Numbered from the stretch's first letter, positions 45,171 through 53,743 are shown. The stretch is DNA of 64,000 nt from UBA1952 sp965200035 (GCA_965200035.1 OZ241334.1:2914001-2978000), one strand, 5' to 3'. Notes: a model not told the origin generated them from the letters alone. Numbers and translations are program-made.

Positions 45171-46391
45171 TTAAGCAGTAAGTATTTCTATCCCCACCTG
45201 ATTCTGTAACAGATCATCAAATGTCTCCCGGCGGCGGATCAGGCGGGCTTCTCCATTCTCCTGTACCATCACCTCGGCAGGCCGCAGGCGCGAATTAAAG
45301 CGGCTGCTCATCTCAAAGCCGTAAGCGCCCGCATTGTGAAAGCACAGCAGATCGCCCTCATGAACTTCTGCCATCACCCGGTCCCAGGCAAATGTATCTG
45401 TCTCGCAGATATTACCCACAATCGTATAGATGCGCTCATGACCCTGTTCATTGCTCAGGTTGTTGATGTGGTGATAAGCCTCGTAAAACATAGGCCGGAT
45501 CAGGTGGTTAAAGCCTGAGTTAACGCCTGCAAATACAGTAGCTGTGGTATGCTTCACAATATTGGCCTGCACCACAAAGTAGCCGCATTCGCTTACTAAG
45601 TATTTTCCCGGCTCAAACCATGCCTGCAATGGCCGGCCATACTCCAATTCAAAATCCCGGAAAGCAGCCGCCACCTTTTCTCCCAGCAAACCAATATCCG
45701 TCCCTTTATCGCCCGGCTTGTAAGGCACTTTGAATCCGCTGCCCAGATCAATGAATGCAAGATCGGGAAACTGGGCTGCCACGCTGAACATCACCTCCAG
45801 CCCCTGCAGAAACACTTCCACATCCCTGATCTCGCTGCCCGTATGCATATGCAATCCCTGCACCTGCAATCCCGTAGTGTGCACAATGCGCTCAATATGG
45901 CGCATCTGATGAATAGAGATGCCAAACTTACTGTCGATATGCCCGGTAGATATCTTGTAATTGCCACCCGCCTCGATATGCGGGTTGATGCGGATACAAA
46001 TTGGATAGCTGTTGCCAAACAGATTGCCGAACCGCTCCAGTTGTGGAATGTTGTCAATATTCAGGTGCACGCCCAGCTCCTTCGCCTCCAGCAATTCATC
46101 AAAAGCAATGCAATTCGGCGTAAACAGAATATCCGCCGCAGCAAATCCTGCCAGCAGTCCCAGCTTCACCTCATTAATGCTTACACAGTCAAGTCCCGCG
46201 CCCGTCTGTTTGATATGTCGGAGAATGCTCACATTCGTCAGCGCCTTGCAGGCATAGAAAAAACTGGTAGGGTGCGCCGAAAAAGCAGCGGTCAGAGCCT
46301 GGTACTGCTCGGTGATTTTGGCTGCATCATAAATGTAGACAGGTGTGCCATAGGTCCTGGCAATGTCGGAAAGCTGTGTACTGGAAAGCAT
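45171..46391 (-). CDS. lysA: Diaminopimelate decarboxylase
   Basis: A 406-residue fold type III PLP enzyme, the last step of lysine synthesis (meso-diaminopimelate to lysine). The PLP Lys is 49 in FFYACKALTN. HMHTGSEI and the glycine loop IDLGSGFKV bind the phosphate. ICETDTFAWDR carries the active-site Cys from the partner subunit. FHNAGAYGFEMSSRFN is the C-terminal substrate/PLP block. Length is typical. A terminator-like hairpin stands about 83 bases upstream of the start codon, which suggests attenuation of this biosynthetic gene; no known lysine riboswitch pattern is visible. Confidence 0.93.
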   Translation of the reverse strand: MLSSTQLSDIARTYGTPVYIYDAAKITEQYQALTAAFSAHPTSFFYACKALTNVSILRHIKQTGAGLDCVSINEVKLGLLAGFAAADILFTPNCIAFDELLEAKELGVHLNIDNIPQLERFGNLFGNSYPICIRINPHIEAGGNYKISTGHIDSKFGISIHQMRHIERIVHTTGLQVQGLHMHTGSEIRDVEVFLQGLEVMFSVAAQFPDLAFIDLGSGFKVPYKPGDKGTDIGLLGEKVAAAFRDFELEYGRPLQAWFEPGKYLVSECGYFVVQANIVKHTTATVFAGVNSGFNHLIRPMFYEAYHHINNLSNEQGHERIYTIVGNICETDTFAWDRVMAEVHEGDLLCFHNAGAYGFEMSSRFNSRLRPAEVMVQENGEARLIRRRETFDDLLQNQVGIEILTA

Positions 46392-46890
46392 TTTTTAGAA
46401 ATGAAAGATGAAGGAATTAAAGAATGAAAGAATTGAAATGGAAAAATGTGCTGGTCTGGGATGAAAATAAAAAAGCCCGCATGCGGCGGGCTGTATCAAA
46501 AACATTGGTAGAAAGTTTTAGAGCATAGCAGACCCGGCCCGGAATATTCCGCGCTTTATCATTTTGGCCTTTTTAGAAGAAAATTGTTGCATAAGAGCGC
46601 CACAAGATAATAAGATGCAAACGAATCTCTAAGCCAAAGGTGGAGAAAAGCGAGCCTCATTTGCAATGCGGCTCCACAAGGACCGGAATCTGTGATGCCA
46701 GAAATAAACTGCACATTAGTCACTTAAAAGAGCCTCACACCGCCACAATAGCACATCGCCAAAGAATAACCTGCAGCTTTGACAAACAAACTTTTTCATA
46801 AATGACAAAATGTACATTTAATGATGTTGGCCTAAAGTTTGAGCAATATGAATTGAGTCATGGCCCATCACCATAACTGCCTTATATAAC
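46392..46890. other. 499-base divergent region lysA / clpB with RNA-like structure
   Basis: No ORF of note. It contains a minus-strand terminator hairpin at 46474-46492, a perfect 12-bp palindrome CGGAATATTCCG near 46540, and a long hairpin at 46641-46677 (GAGCC and CATT paired with AATG and GGCTC, with an overlapping GTGGAG/CTCCAC pairing). It must also hold the clpB promoter. It may encode a long structured leader or a small RNA on the minus strand. Confidence 0.5.
46474..46492 (-). terminator. Terminator-like hairpin in the lysA leader
   Basis: Perfect 7-bp G/C-rich stem AGCCCGC/GCGGGCT with a 5-base loop. On the minus strand it is followed by TTTTTTATTTT, on the plus strand by no T run. 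No minus-strand gene lies upstream of it. Confidence 0.6.
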
Positions 46891-49515
46891 ATGAATTTGA
46901 ACAACTTCACCATCAAAGCACAGGAGCTCATAGCGCAGGCACAGCAGACTGCGTTCAACAATGGGAATGCCAATATCGAAACCGCTCACATCCTCAAAGC
47001 ATTGCTCGACGATGATGACGGGCCCGTTTCCTATCTCTTAAAAAAGAACAACGTAAACACCGCGCACCTCAGCAGCAAGGTGAACGAAGCCATCAATCGC
47101 CTGCCCAAAATCGGCAACGGCGAGCCGGCGCAGAACATCACCCGTGAGGCCAACAATGCGGTATTGAAAGCAGGCTCTTACCTGAAAGAGTTTGGCGATG
47201 AATTTGTGAGCAATGAGCATTTATTGCTCGGCCTGCTCAGCGTGAGCGACGAGTCCGGCAAGCTGCTGAAAGATGCCGGGCTTACCGAAAAAGGTCTGAT
47301 TGCCGCCATCAAAGAGCTGCGCAAAGGCAGCACCGTCCATTCACAGACTTCATCGCAGGAATATAACGCGTTGCAGAAATACGGCCGCAACCTCAACGAA
47401 GCCGCACAGAACGGCAAACTCGATCCGGTGATCGGCCGCGATGAAGAGATCCGCAGGACCCTGCACATCCTCAGCCGCCGATCCAAAAACAATCCTATTC
47501 TGGTAGGCGAGCCCGGCGTTGGTAAAACCGCCATCGTAGAAGGCCTGGCGCATCGCATCATCAACGGCGATGTGCCGGAAAACCTGCGATCCAAAATTCT
47601 CTTTACCCTTGATTTGGGTCAGCTGATAGCCGGTGCCAAATACAAAGGTGAATTCGAAGAGCGCCTGAAAGCCGTAGTCAAAGAAGTAGCTGAAAGCAAT
47701 GGTGAAATCCTGCTCTTCATCGACGAGATACATACCCTCATCGGTGCAGGTGGCGGCGAAGGAGCTATGGATGCCGCCAACATCCTGAAGCCGGCATTGG
47801 CGCGTGGTGAGCTGCGCGCCATTGGTGCAACAACCCTGGCCGAGTACCAGAAATATTTTGAGAAAGATAAAGCCCTCGAGCGCCGCTTTCAGAAAGTGCT
47901 GGTAGATGAGCCTACTGCGGACGATGCCATTTCGATCCTGCGCGGACTGAAAGACCGCTACGAAAGCCACCATTCTGTGCGCATTAAAGACGAAGCGATC
48001 ATCGCTGCTGTAGAGCTTTCCCAGCGTTACATCACTGATCGCTTCCTGCCCGATAAAGCCATTGACCTGATCGATGAAAGCGCCGCCAAGCTGAAGCTGG
48101 AAATGAACTCCATGCCCGAAGAGCTGGATGAATTAGAGCGCCGCATCCGCCAGCAGGAGATCGCCCGCGAAGCTATCAAGCGTGAGAATGATGAAGAGAA
48201 GCTGAAAGCGCTGAGCCAGGAATTATCCCTGCTCAACGTGCAGCGCGATACGCTGAAAGCAAAATGGCTGGAAGAAAAAGGACTGGTAGATGAGATCAAC
48301 AGCGCCAAGCAGGGCATGGAAAGCCTGAAGCTGGAAGCCGAGAGGGCAGAGCGTGACGGAGACTACGGCAAGGTAGCAGAGATCCGATACGGCCGCCTCA
48401 AGGAAGAAGAGGCCAAAGTAGGCGAGCTCACCAAAAAGCTCGACGAAATGGACAGCCAGCACAAGCGCCTGCTGAAAGAAGAGGTAGATGCGGAAGATAT
48501 TGCGGAGAACGTAGCCAAAGCTACCGGCATTCCGGTACAGCGAATGCTGCAGAGCGAGCGCGAAAAACTGCTTCACCTGGAAGATGAGCTACACAAAAGG
48601 GTAGTAGGTCAGGATGAAGCCATTGAAGCCGTAGCCGATGCTATCCGCCGCGGCCGCGCAGGCCTGCAGGACCCGCGCCGTCCGATCGGCTCATTCATCT
48701 TCCTAGGCACGACGGGCGTAGGTAAGACTGAGCTGGCCAAAGCCCTTGCCGATGTGCTGTTTGATGATGATACCATGATGACCCGCATTGATATGAGCGA
48801 ATATCAGGAGAAGCACAGCGTAAGCCGCCTGGTAGGCGCGCCTCCGGGCTATATAGGCTATGAAGAAGGCGGACAGCTCACAGAGGCCGTGCGCCGCAAG
48901 CCCTACAGCGTAATATTGCTGGACGAGATCGAAAAAGCGCACCCGGATACGTTCAACGTTCTGCTGCAGGTACTGGACGATGGCCGCCTCACCGACAATA
49001 AAGGCCGTGTGGTGAACTTCAAAAATACCATCATCATCATGACCTCCAATATGGGCAGCCACATCATCCAGGAAAACTTTGCAGAGCTGGAAGGCCGCGA
49101 CATAGATGAAGTAGTGGATGCCACCAAGGAACAGGTGATGGAAGTGCTGCGCCAGACACTGAGGCCGGAATTTCTGAACCGGGTGGATGATGTGATCATG
49201 TTCCGTCCGCTGCTGAAAAAAGAGATTAAAGGCATCATCCGCATTCAGCTCGAAGGATTGAAGAAGCAGCTTGCGCAGCAAGGCATCCAGCTCAATTTTT
49301 CAGACTATGCGCTGGACTATCTCGTACAGCGGGGCTTCGATCCGCAATACGGAGCAAGGCCATTAAAGCGCGTGATCCAGAAAGATGTCATCAACCTCCT
49401 CAGCAAAAAAATCATTGGCGGCGAAGTAGATAAAACCAAGCCGGTATTGATCGATGTATTCGACGGAGTAGTGGTGATGCGCAATGAAGGCGCGGAAATT
49501 AAGGAAGAACATTAA
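46891..49515 (+). CDS. clpB: ClpB disaggregase
   Basis: An 874-residue Hsp100 ATPase that rescues aggregated proteins with DnaK. An N-terminal double Clp_N repeat covers about 1-145. The first AAA+ domain has Walker A GEPGVGKT and Walker B ILLFIDEIH. The long M-domain coiled coil (about 410-525, LDELERRIRQQEIAREAIKREN...) distinguishes ClpB from ClpA/C. The second AAA+ domain has GTTGVGKT and VILLDEIEKAH. The D2-small domain ends the protein. Length is standard (E. coli 857). Upstream is a 499-base noncoding region; no CIRCE element was seen. Confidence 0.97.
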   Translation: MNLNNFTIKAQELIAQAQQTAFNNGNANIETAHILKALLDDDDGPVSYLLKKNNVNTAHLSSKVNEAINRLPKIGNGEPAQNITREANNAVLKAGSYLKEFGDEFVSNEHLLLGLLSVSDESGKLLKDAGLTEKGLIAAIKELRKGSTVHSQTSSQEYNALQKYGRNLNEAAQNGKLDPVIGRDEEIRRTLHILSRRSKNNPILVGEPGVGKTAIVEGLAHRIINGDVPENLRSKILFTLDLGQLIAGAKYKGEFEERLKAVVKEVAESNGEILLFIDEIHTLIGAGGGEGAMDAANILKPALARGELRAIGATTLAEYQKYFEKDKALERRFQKVLVDEPTADDAISILRGLKDRYESHHSVRIKDEAIIAAVELSQRYITDRFLPDKAIDLIDESAAKLKLEMNSMPEELDELERRIRQQEIAREAIKRENDEEKLKALSQELSLLNVQRDTLKAKWLEEKGLVDEINSAKQGMESLKLEAERAERDGDYGKVAEIRYGRLKEEEAKVGELTKKLDEMDSQHKRLLKEEVDAEDIAENVAKATGIPVQRMLQSEREKLLHLEDELHKRVVGQDEAIEAVADAIRRGRAGLQDPRRPIGSFIFLGTTGVGKTELAKALADVLFDDDTMMTRIDMSEYQEKHSVSRLVGAPPGYIGYEEGGQLTEAVRRKPYSVILLDEIEKAHPDTFNVLLQVLDDGRLTDNKGRVVNFKNTIIIMTSNMGSHIIQENFAELEGRDIDEVVDATKEQVMEVLRQTLRPEFLNRVDDVIMFRPLLKKEIKGIIRIQLEGLKKQLAQQGIQLNFSDYALDYLVQRGFDPQYGARPLKRVIQKDVINLLSKKIIGGEVDKTKPVLIDVFDGVVVMRNEGAEIKEEH

Positions 49516-49558
49516 GCTAAGTGGGCAGTTAATTAGTTGGCAATTGGCAGTAGCACTA

Positions 49559-49676
49559 CAGGCTTCGGCAGGCTCAGCCTGACAAAGAACGGTGAGAGAT
49601 AACGGACAAATTATTGTCACCCTGAGCCTGCCGAAGGGTTAACAGCACAACAGGCTTCGACAGGCTCAGCCTGACA
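49559..49676. repeat. Cluster of three REP-like palindromic elements
   Basis: CAGGCTTCGGCAGGCTCAGC at 49559-49578 (extending to 49584), its reverse-oriented relative CCTGAGCCTGCCGAAGGG at 49621-49638, and a third copy CAGGCTTCGACAGGCTCAGC at 49651-49670. Copies 1 and 2 are inverted and could form a long hairpin; 3 repeats 1 with one base change. This is the GGCTTCGNCAGGCTCAG family, widespread in bacterial genomes. Confidence 0.75.
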
Positions 49677-49724
49677 AAACGATAAAGGAATAGGAAAAGA
49701 AGACTGGCAATAAATCCATAGAAG

Positions 49725-49757
49725 AAAAATAGCGACGGCAAAACCCGTCGCTATTTT
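49725..49757 (+). terminator. Intrinsic terminator downstream of clpB
   Basis: The stem AAAATAGCGACGG/CCGTCGCTATTTT with a 6-base loop and T run. It lies after the REP cluster, about 210 bases past the clpB stop. Confidence 0.8.
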
Positions 49758-49781
49758 TGTTTATCAGAATCCTTTGACGGT

Positions 49782-50030
49782 TCAGGCCGGCTGCGCTCGT
49801 CCCGACCCTGACCCAGCCGTCCGTAATTCATCTGAAAAGTGCCGATGCTGATTTGAATACGAATGCAACTCATTTGGAGCCGACCGCAGGTGGTTTGAAT
49901 GCAACCGCAACTCGTTTGTAGATGACCGCAGCATAATCGAAGACATCCGCAGATAGTTCGAAGACGTCAGCAGTCTATTTGAAGCCGTCCGCAAGTAATT
50001 CAAAGTCGTCCGCAACCTACTCGAAGTCAT
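49782..50030 (-). CDS. Possible heptad-repeat peptide (82 aa), uncertain
   Basis: The minus frame is open from 50093 down to 49782; the only ATG is at 50030 (MTSSRLRTTL). Nearly all of it consists of seven-residue repeats close to R-x-x-S-N-x-L: RTTLNYL, RTASNRL, LTSSNYL, RSSTNEL, RLHSNHL, RSAPNEL. It then becomes degenerate (HSYSNQH, RHFSDEL) and ends in GSGSGRAQPA. Other frames have stops. It follows recF by about 95 bases on the same strand. It could be a real repeat peptide or just a noncoding repeat array that happens to be open. Confidence 0.3.
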   Translation of the reverse strand: MTSSRLRTTLNYLRTASNRLLTSSNYLRMSSIMLRSSTNELRLHSNHLRSAPNELHSYSNQHRHFSDELRTAGSGSGRAQPA

Positions 50031-50077
50031 CCGCAACTCATTTGAAGCCGACCGCAGTCTATTTGTAAGCGACCGCT
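49821..50077. repeat. Thirteen-unit, indel-free 21-bp repeat array
   Basis: The anchor CCGCA (or a near variant) recurs at 49821, 49842, 49863, 49884, 49905, 49926, 49947, 49968, 49989, 50010, 50031, 50052 and 50073, i.e. exactly every 21 bases with no slip. The plus-strand unit is close to CCGCAACTCATTTGAAGCCGA. Units differ by several bases each, so the array is old but the phase is fully kept. Confidence 0.85.
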
Positions 50078-50125
50078 GATGATTATCAGCAGATTACCTC
50101 TGAATAAATTTGATTTCCCAATGCC

Positions 50126-51241
50126 TTATAGCCGGATAAAGCCAAGCTCAACTTCATTGCCAAATGCGTCCTGTACGCGCAAAGCATGGGTATCGGTGAG
50201 GATCACCTGCCCAAAAGCCGGTCCCTGAATAATGCGCAGCAGCGCCTCCATACGGTCCTGGTCCAGCTTTTCGAAAATATCATCCAGCAGCAGAATCGGC
50301 AAATGGCCCATATACTGGCTGAGGTACGCATACTGGGCCAGCTTCAGCGCAAACAGAAAACTCTTTTTCTGTCCCTGCGAGCCGAACTGCTTTAAGGGCA
50401 TTCCTGAAATAGTGAATTGCAGCTCATCTTTATGAATGCCTCTGCCCGTGCGCTGCATCCGTAAATCCTGCTGCAGATTTTGCTGCAGCCAATACTCAAA
50501 GGTATATTCATGCAGGTCAGAAGCGTAAAATATATTGATCGCCTCTTTACCCGCAGAAAGCTGTTGGTAATAAGCGTTCAGCAAGGGCATGAATTGGCTT
50601 AAAAAGGCCTTACGGCGCGCATATATGTAGGCGCCGCATTGTACCAGTTGGTGATTGTAATAATCCAGCGCATGACTACTAGACGAAGGTTGCAGCGTTT
50701 CCATCTTGAGCCAGCCATTGCGCTGCTGCAGCACCCGTCCGTATTGCAGCAGAAAATCCAGATACTGCCGGTCCGTCTGCCCCAGAATGCCGTCGATCCA
50801 TTTGCGGCGCAGTTCGCTGCCATCATTGATCAGCTCCATATCATCCGGGGCTATCATTACCGCCGCGTATTTGCCGATATGGTCTGCCGGCCGCTCATAC
50901 TCAGCGCCATCGGCCGCTACTTCTTTTTTGCCGCCCCGCCATTTGCAGGTGATGATCTCCCGTCGCTCACCCTGTGCAAATTCACCTTCTACCCGAAAAC
51001 CGTCTGTACCGGTCTGCGCCGTATGCTGCTGCTGTGAGGTAAAGTAAGACTTGGTATAGCACAGATAATAAACGGCATCCAGCAGATTGGTCTTACCGCT
51101 CCCATTAGCCCCTGTGATACAGGTGATTTGCTTCGGAAACTCAAAAGCGGCGAAGCTGTAGTTACGGAACTGGGTCAGCGATATTTTGAGTAAGGAGTTC
51201 AAGCGAGGGGAAAAGGAACGAAAGTTTTTATATTTTCGCAC
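50126..51241 (-). CDS. recF: RecF, DNA repair/replication ATPase
   Basis: RecF binds single-strand/double-strand DNA junctions and helps RecOR load RecA at stalled forks. Walker A is TGANGSGKTNLL (43-54), in the SMC-like N-terminal half. The signature motif is in FGSQGQKKSFLFALKLAQYAYL, and Walker B in ILLLDDIFEKLD. The full frame of 371 residues needs a GTG start at 51241. A TTG at 51202 (LNSLLKISLTQFRNYS) gives a more usual N-terminus of about 358 residues. No dnaA or dnaN nearby. It is divergent from pdhA with only 15 bases between the longest starts. Confidence 0.94.
   Translation of the reverse strand: MRKYKNFRSFSPRLNSLLKISLTQFRNYSFAAFEFPKQITCITGANGSGKTNLLDAVYYLCYTKSYFTSQQQHTAQTGTDGFRVEGEFAQGERREIITCKWRGGKKEVAADGAEYERPADHIGKYAAVMIAPDDMELINDGSELRRKWIDGILGQTDRQYLDFLLQYGRVLQQRNGWLKMETLQPSSSSHALDYYNHQLVQCGAYIYARRKAFLSQFMPLLNAYYQQLSAGKEAINIFYASDLHEYTFEYWLQQNLQQDLRMQRTGRGIHKDELQFTISGMPLKQFGSQGQKKSFLFALKLAQYAYLSQYMGHLPILLLDDIFEKLDQDRMEALLRIIQGPAFGQVILTDTHALRVQDAFGNEVELGFIRL
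51231..51238 (+). promoter_or_regulatory. Possible -7 box of pdhA
   Basis: TATTTTCG is one base off TAnnTTTG and lies 18 bases before the GTG start of pdhA. It also falls within the longest recF reading frame, which supports the shorter recF start. Confidence 0.3.
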
Positions 51242-51256
51242 AAATTTATAAAAAGC

Positions 51257-52249
51257 GTGCAGACTCCTTTCGGTAAAGAAACCTATCTATACTGGTATGA
51301 ATTGATGCTGCTTCTCCGCAAGTTTGAGGAGAAGGCCGGGCAGTTGTATGGCATGCAGAAAATTCGTGGCTTCTGTCACCTGTACATAGGCCAGGAAGCA
51401 GTAGCGGCGGGCGCAATGAGTGCTATCCGTGAAGATGACAACATGATTACCGCTTACCGCGATCATGGTCTGGCGATTGCTAAAGGGATGTCGCCCAAAG
51501 AGTGCATGGCTGAGCTGTATGGCAAGGCTACCGGCTGTACCAAGGGCAAGGGCGGATCGATGCACTTCTTCTCAAAGGAAAAAAGATTTTTTGGCGGTCA
51601 TGGTATTGTAGGCGGTCAGATCGGTCTTGGCGCCGGTATCGCTTTTGCCGATCATTATCTGGAGAATGACCGCGTTACGCTGTGCTACTTCGGTGATGGC
51701 GCTTCCCGTCAGGGAATGCTGCACGAAGCCTTTAATATGGCCGTGCTCTGGCAGCTTCCGGTGGTATTTATCTGCGAAAATAACCATTATGCAATGGGCA
51801 CTTCCGTAGAGCGTACGTCCAAAGTGCTGGATATTTACCGCATGGCAGATGCATTCGATATGCCCGGCGATACGGTGGATGGCATGAGCTGCGAAGCCGT
51901 GCATACAGCCATTGAGCGTGCCGTAAAGCGCGCGCGTGAAAAGGGCGGACCGACCTTCCTGGAAATCAAGACTTATCGTTACCGCGGGCACTCTATGAGC
52001 GATCCTGCCAAGTATCGTACCAAGGAAGAGCTGGAAGAGTACCGCGAAAAAGATCCGATCACTCAGGTGCTGAAGACCATTATGGACAACCAGTGGGCTA
52101 CTGACGAAGAGATCGAGAAGATCAATGAAAAAGTAAAAGCAGAAGTAGAAGAATCCGTACAGTTTGCAGAAGAAAGCCCATGGCCGGACGACAGCGAGGT
52201 GTATGGCGACATCTACGTGGATAAGGATTATCCGTTTATTATGGATTAA
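51257..52249 (+). CDS. pdhA: Pyruvate dehydrogenase E1 component, alpha subunit
   Basis: A 330-residue thiamine-diphosphate subunit that, with E1 beta, decarboxylates pyruvate and passes the acetyl group to lipoyl-E2. The ThDP motif runs from YFGDGASRQG (GDG at 146-148) to CENNHYAMGTS. RYRGHSMSDPAKYR is the phosphorylation-loop region that contacts E1 beta and substrate. YIGQEAVAAGA is the conserved N-terminal helix. Start is GTG 51257. No pdhB or E2 gene follows, so the complex is encoded at separate loci. Confidence 0.95.
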   Translation: MQTPFGKETYLYWYELMLLLRKFEEKAGQLYGMQKIRGFCHLYIGQEAVAAGAMSAIREDDNMITAYRDHGLAIAKGMSPKECMAELYGKATGCTKGKGGSMHFFSKEKRFFGGHGIVGGQIGLGAGIAFADHYLENDRVTLCYFGDGASRQGMLHEAFNMAVLWQLPVVFICENNHYAMGTSVERTSKVLDIYRMADAFDMPGDTVDGMSCEAVHTAIERAVKRAREKGGPTFLEIKTYRYRGHSMSDPAKYRTKEELEEYREKDPITQVLKTIMDNQWATDEEIEKINEKVKAEVEESVQFAEESPWPDDSEVYGDIYVDKDYPFIMD

Positions 52250-52305
52250 TGCCTACGCCTCACATCAAACACTAAAAATTCAACACTCAACACCTTAAAC
52301 AGTAA

Positions 52306-53013
52306 ATGGCAAACGTAGTAAAAGGGGAAGACCAACCTATTGTAACCCGCCGTGTGGCAACCGAACCGGAAGACAATAATGAAGCGCTTCAAAATGTAGA
52401 GGTATTTTATGAAAGAAATAAAAAACCGATCAATACGGCTGTAGTGGCTATTGTGGTGATCGTTGCCGGCATCTTTGGATACCGCTATTACAATACTTCC
52501 CGTGACGGCAAAGCGGCTGCGAAGGCGTTTTATGCGCAGCAGTATTTTATGGTAGATTCTGTGCAGAGCGCGCTGAAAGGCGATGGCCAGCATTACGGCT
52601 TCCTGAAAGTGATTAAGGAATACGGCGGCACCAAGACGGCCAATCTGGCTCATTACTATGCCGGCGTCTGCTACATGAAGCTGGGCGATAACAAGAATGC
52701 CATTAAGTACCTGGAAGATTTTGACGGCAAGGGCACAATGGTAGGCACCGCAGCGCATGGTATGCTCGGCAGCGCTTACATGGAAAGCGGCAAGACGGAT
52801 AAAGCTATTGATGAATACAAGAAGGCTACCGAAAATGACAAGGATGTAGTGCAGACTCCGCTCTATCTCTTCAATCTTGCAGCAGCTTATGAAGCAGCCA
52901 AGAAGCCGGAAGATGCCAAGAAAGCCTACATGCGCATCCGCGATGAATTTCCAACCAGCCTGCAGGCGCGCGATATAGACCGCTTCCTCGCAAAGCTCGG
53001 TGAGATCGAATAA
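52306..53013 (+). CDS. Membrane-anchored TPR protein, YfgM-like
   Basis: A 235-residue protein with a short cytoplasmic N-terminus, one transmembrane helix (about 43-60, NTAVVAIVVIVAGIFGYRYY) and a periplasmic part with about three TPR units (LAHYYAGVCYMKLGDNKNAIKYL, AAHGMLGSAYMESGKTDKAIDEY, PLYLFNLAAAYEAAKKPEDAKKAY). This is the architecture of YfgM/ancillary SecYEG factors, which bind periplasmic chaperones. It follows pdhA by 56 bases and may share its transcript. ribH follows after a terminator. Confidence 0.8.
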   Translation: MANVVKGEDQPIVTRRVATEPEDNNEALQNVEVFYERNKKPINTAVVAIVVIVAGIFGYRYYNTSRDGKAAAKAFYAQQYFMVDSVQSALKGDGQHYGFLKVIKEYGGTKTANLAHYYAGVCYMKLGDNKNAIKYLEDFDGKGTMVGTAAHGMLGSAYMESGKTDKAIDEYKKATENDKDVVQTPLYLFNLAAAYEAAKKPEDAKKAYMRIRDEFPTSLQARDIDRFLAKLGEIE

Positions 53014-53040
53014 GCTGACTTTAACTGAGTCTATTTCAAT

Positions 53041-53075
53041 AGGCTGTCCCGCACATTGTAGGGCAGTCTTTTTTA
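53041..53075 (+). terminator. Intrinsic terminator of the TPR gene
   Basis: The stem AGGCTGTCCC/GGGCAGTCT (one bulge, one G-T pair) with a 10-base loop and TTTTTT, 27 bases after the stop. Confidence 0.65.
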
Positions 53076-53124
53076 ATGCCCGGAAGGTTTGCAAACCTAT
53101 CTATGCTTTCCCGTTTGCAAATCT

Positions 53125-53132
53125 TATTTTTG
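53125..53132 (+). promoter_or_regulatory. Candidate -7 box of ribH
   Basis: TATTTTTG matches TAnnTTTG exactly, 22 bases before the ribH ATG. No clear -33 TTG at the normal distance. Confidence 0.4.
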
Positions 53133-53154
53133 CGTTCTTTTCAAATACTTTTCA

Positions 53155-53697
53155 ATGGCACAATCGTCCGATAGCCCGGCTTTGCTCAGTACAGAAGTCC
53201 TTAAAGACCTGCAAGAGGCGAGGGTAGGCATTGTCTATACAGAATGGAATGAAGCCATTGTTGCGGAAATGCGGGCAGGCTGTGAGCGCATCGCTGCACA
53301 GACCGGAGCGATCATCTCTGAAGAAGTGATTGTACCGGGCTCTTTCGAACTGCCTTTCGGCTGCCGTATGCTTTGGGAAAATTATGCCGAGCTGCCCGAA
53401 GCCCCGGAGGCGATCATTGCTATTGGCGCAGTAATCAGAGGAGGTACACCACACTTCGAATATGTATGTAAAGCAGCTACGGAAGGCATTCTGCAGCTCA
53501 ATCTGGCCATGCCCATTCCGGTGATCTTCGGGGTGCTTACGCTGGATAGTGAAGAGCAGGCCTGGGAACGGCTGGGTGGCAAGCATGGACACAAAGGCGA
53601 AGAAGCGATGATCGGTGCCCTGAAAATGATCCGCGAAGCCCGCAGGCTTGCAACTGTTTCCTTCCCCGCATGGACGGAGCAAGACGATGAAGAATAG
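53155..53697 (+). CDS. ribH: 6,7-dimethyl-8-ribityllumazine synthase
   Basis: A 180-residue enzyme, the penultimate step of riboflavin synthesis. It condenses 5-amino-6-ribitylaminouracil with 3,4-dihydroxy-2-butanone 4-phosphate and assembles into icosahedral or pentameric shells. VGIVYTEWNEAIV is the substrate-binding N-terminus. VPGSFELPFG and GAVIRGGTPHFEYVC are the conserved active-site segments, and GVLTLDSEEQAWER the C-terminal one. Start at ATG 53155 (MAQSSDSP) gives the normal N-terminus; earlier codons in frame are promoter sequence. Confidence 0.95.
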   Translation: MAQSSDSPALLSTEVLKDLQEARVGIVYTEWNEAIVAEMRAGCERIAAQTGAIISEEVIVPGSFELPFGCRMLWENYAELPEAPEAIIAIGAVIRGGTPHFEYVCKAATEGILQLNLAMPIPVIFGVLTLDSEEQAWERLGGKHGHKGEEAMIGALKMIREARRLATVSFPAWTEQDDEE

Positions 53698-53743
53698 TCA
53701 TGACCGTAGCTTAATTTCAACCTTTAAAAATTTACTAATCCGC

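Noticed and set aside
46441..46890. tmRNA, RNase P RNA, 6S or SRP RNA in the lysA/clpB gap
   Set aside because: No conserved core motifs of these RNAs could be found on either strand. Only generic hairpins and a terminator are seen.
49821..50077. Regular repeats considered as a CRISPR array
   Set aside because: The period is 21 bases with no alternating unique spacers, the units are divergent, and no cas gene is nearby.
52246..53094. 282-codon minus-strand frame opposite the YfgM-like gene
   Set aside because: Antisense of a gene with a transmembrane helix and TPR units; no independent support.
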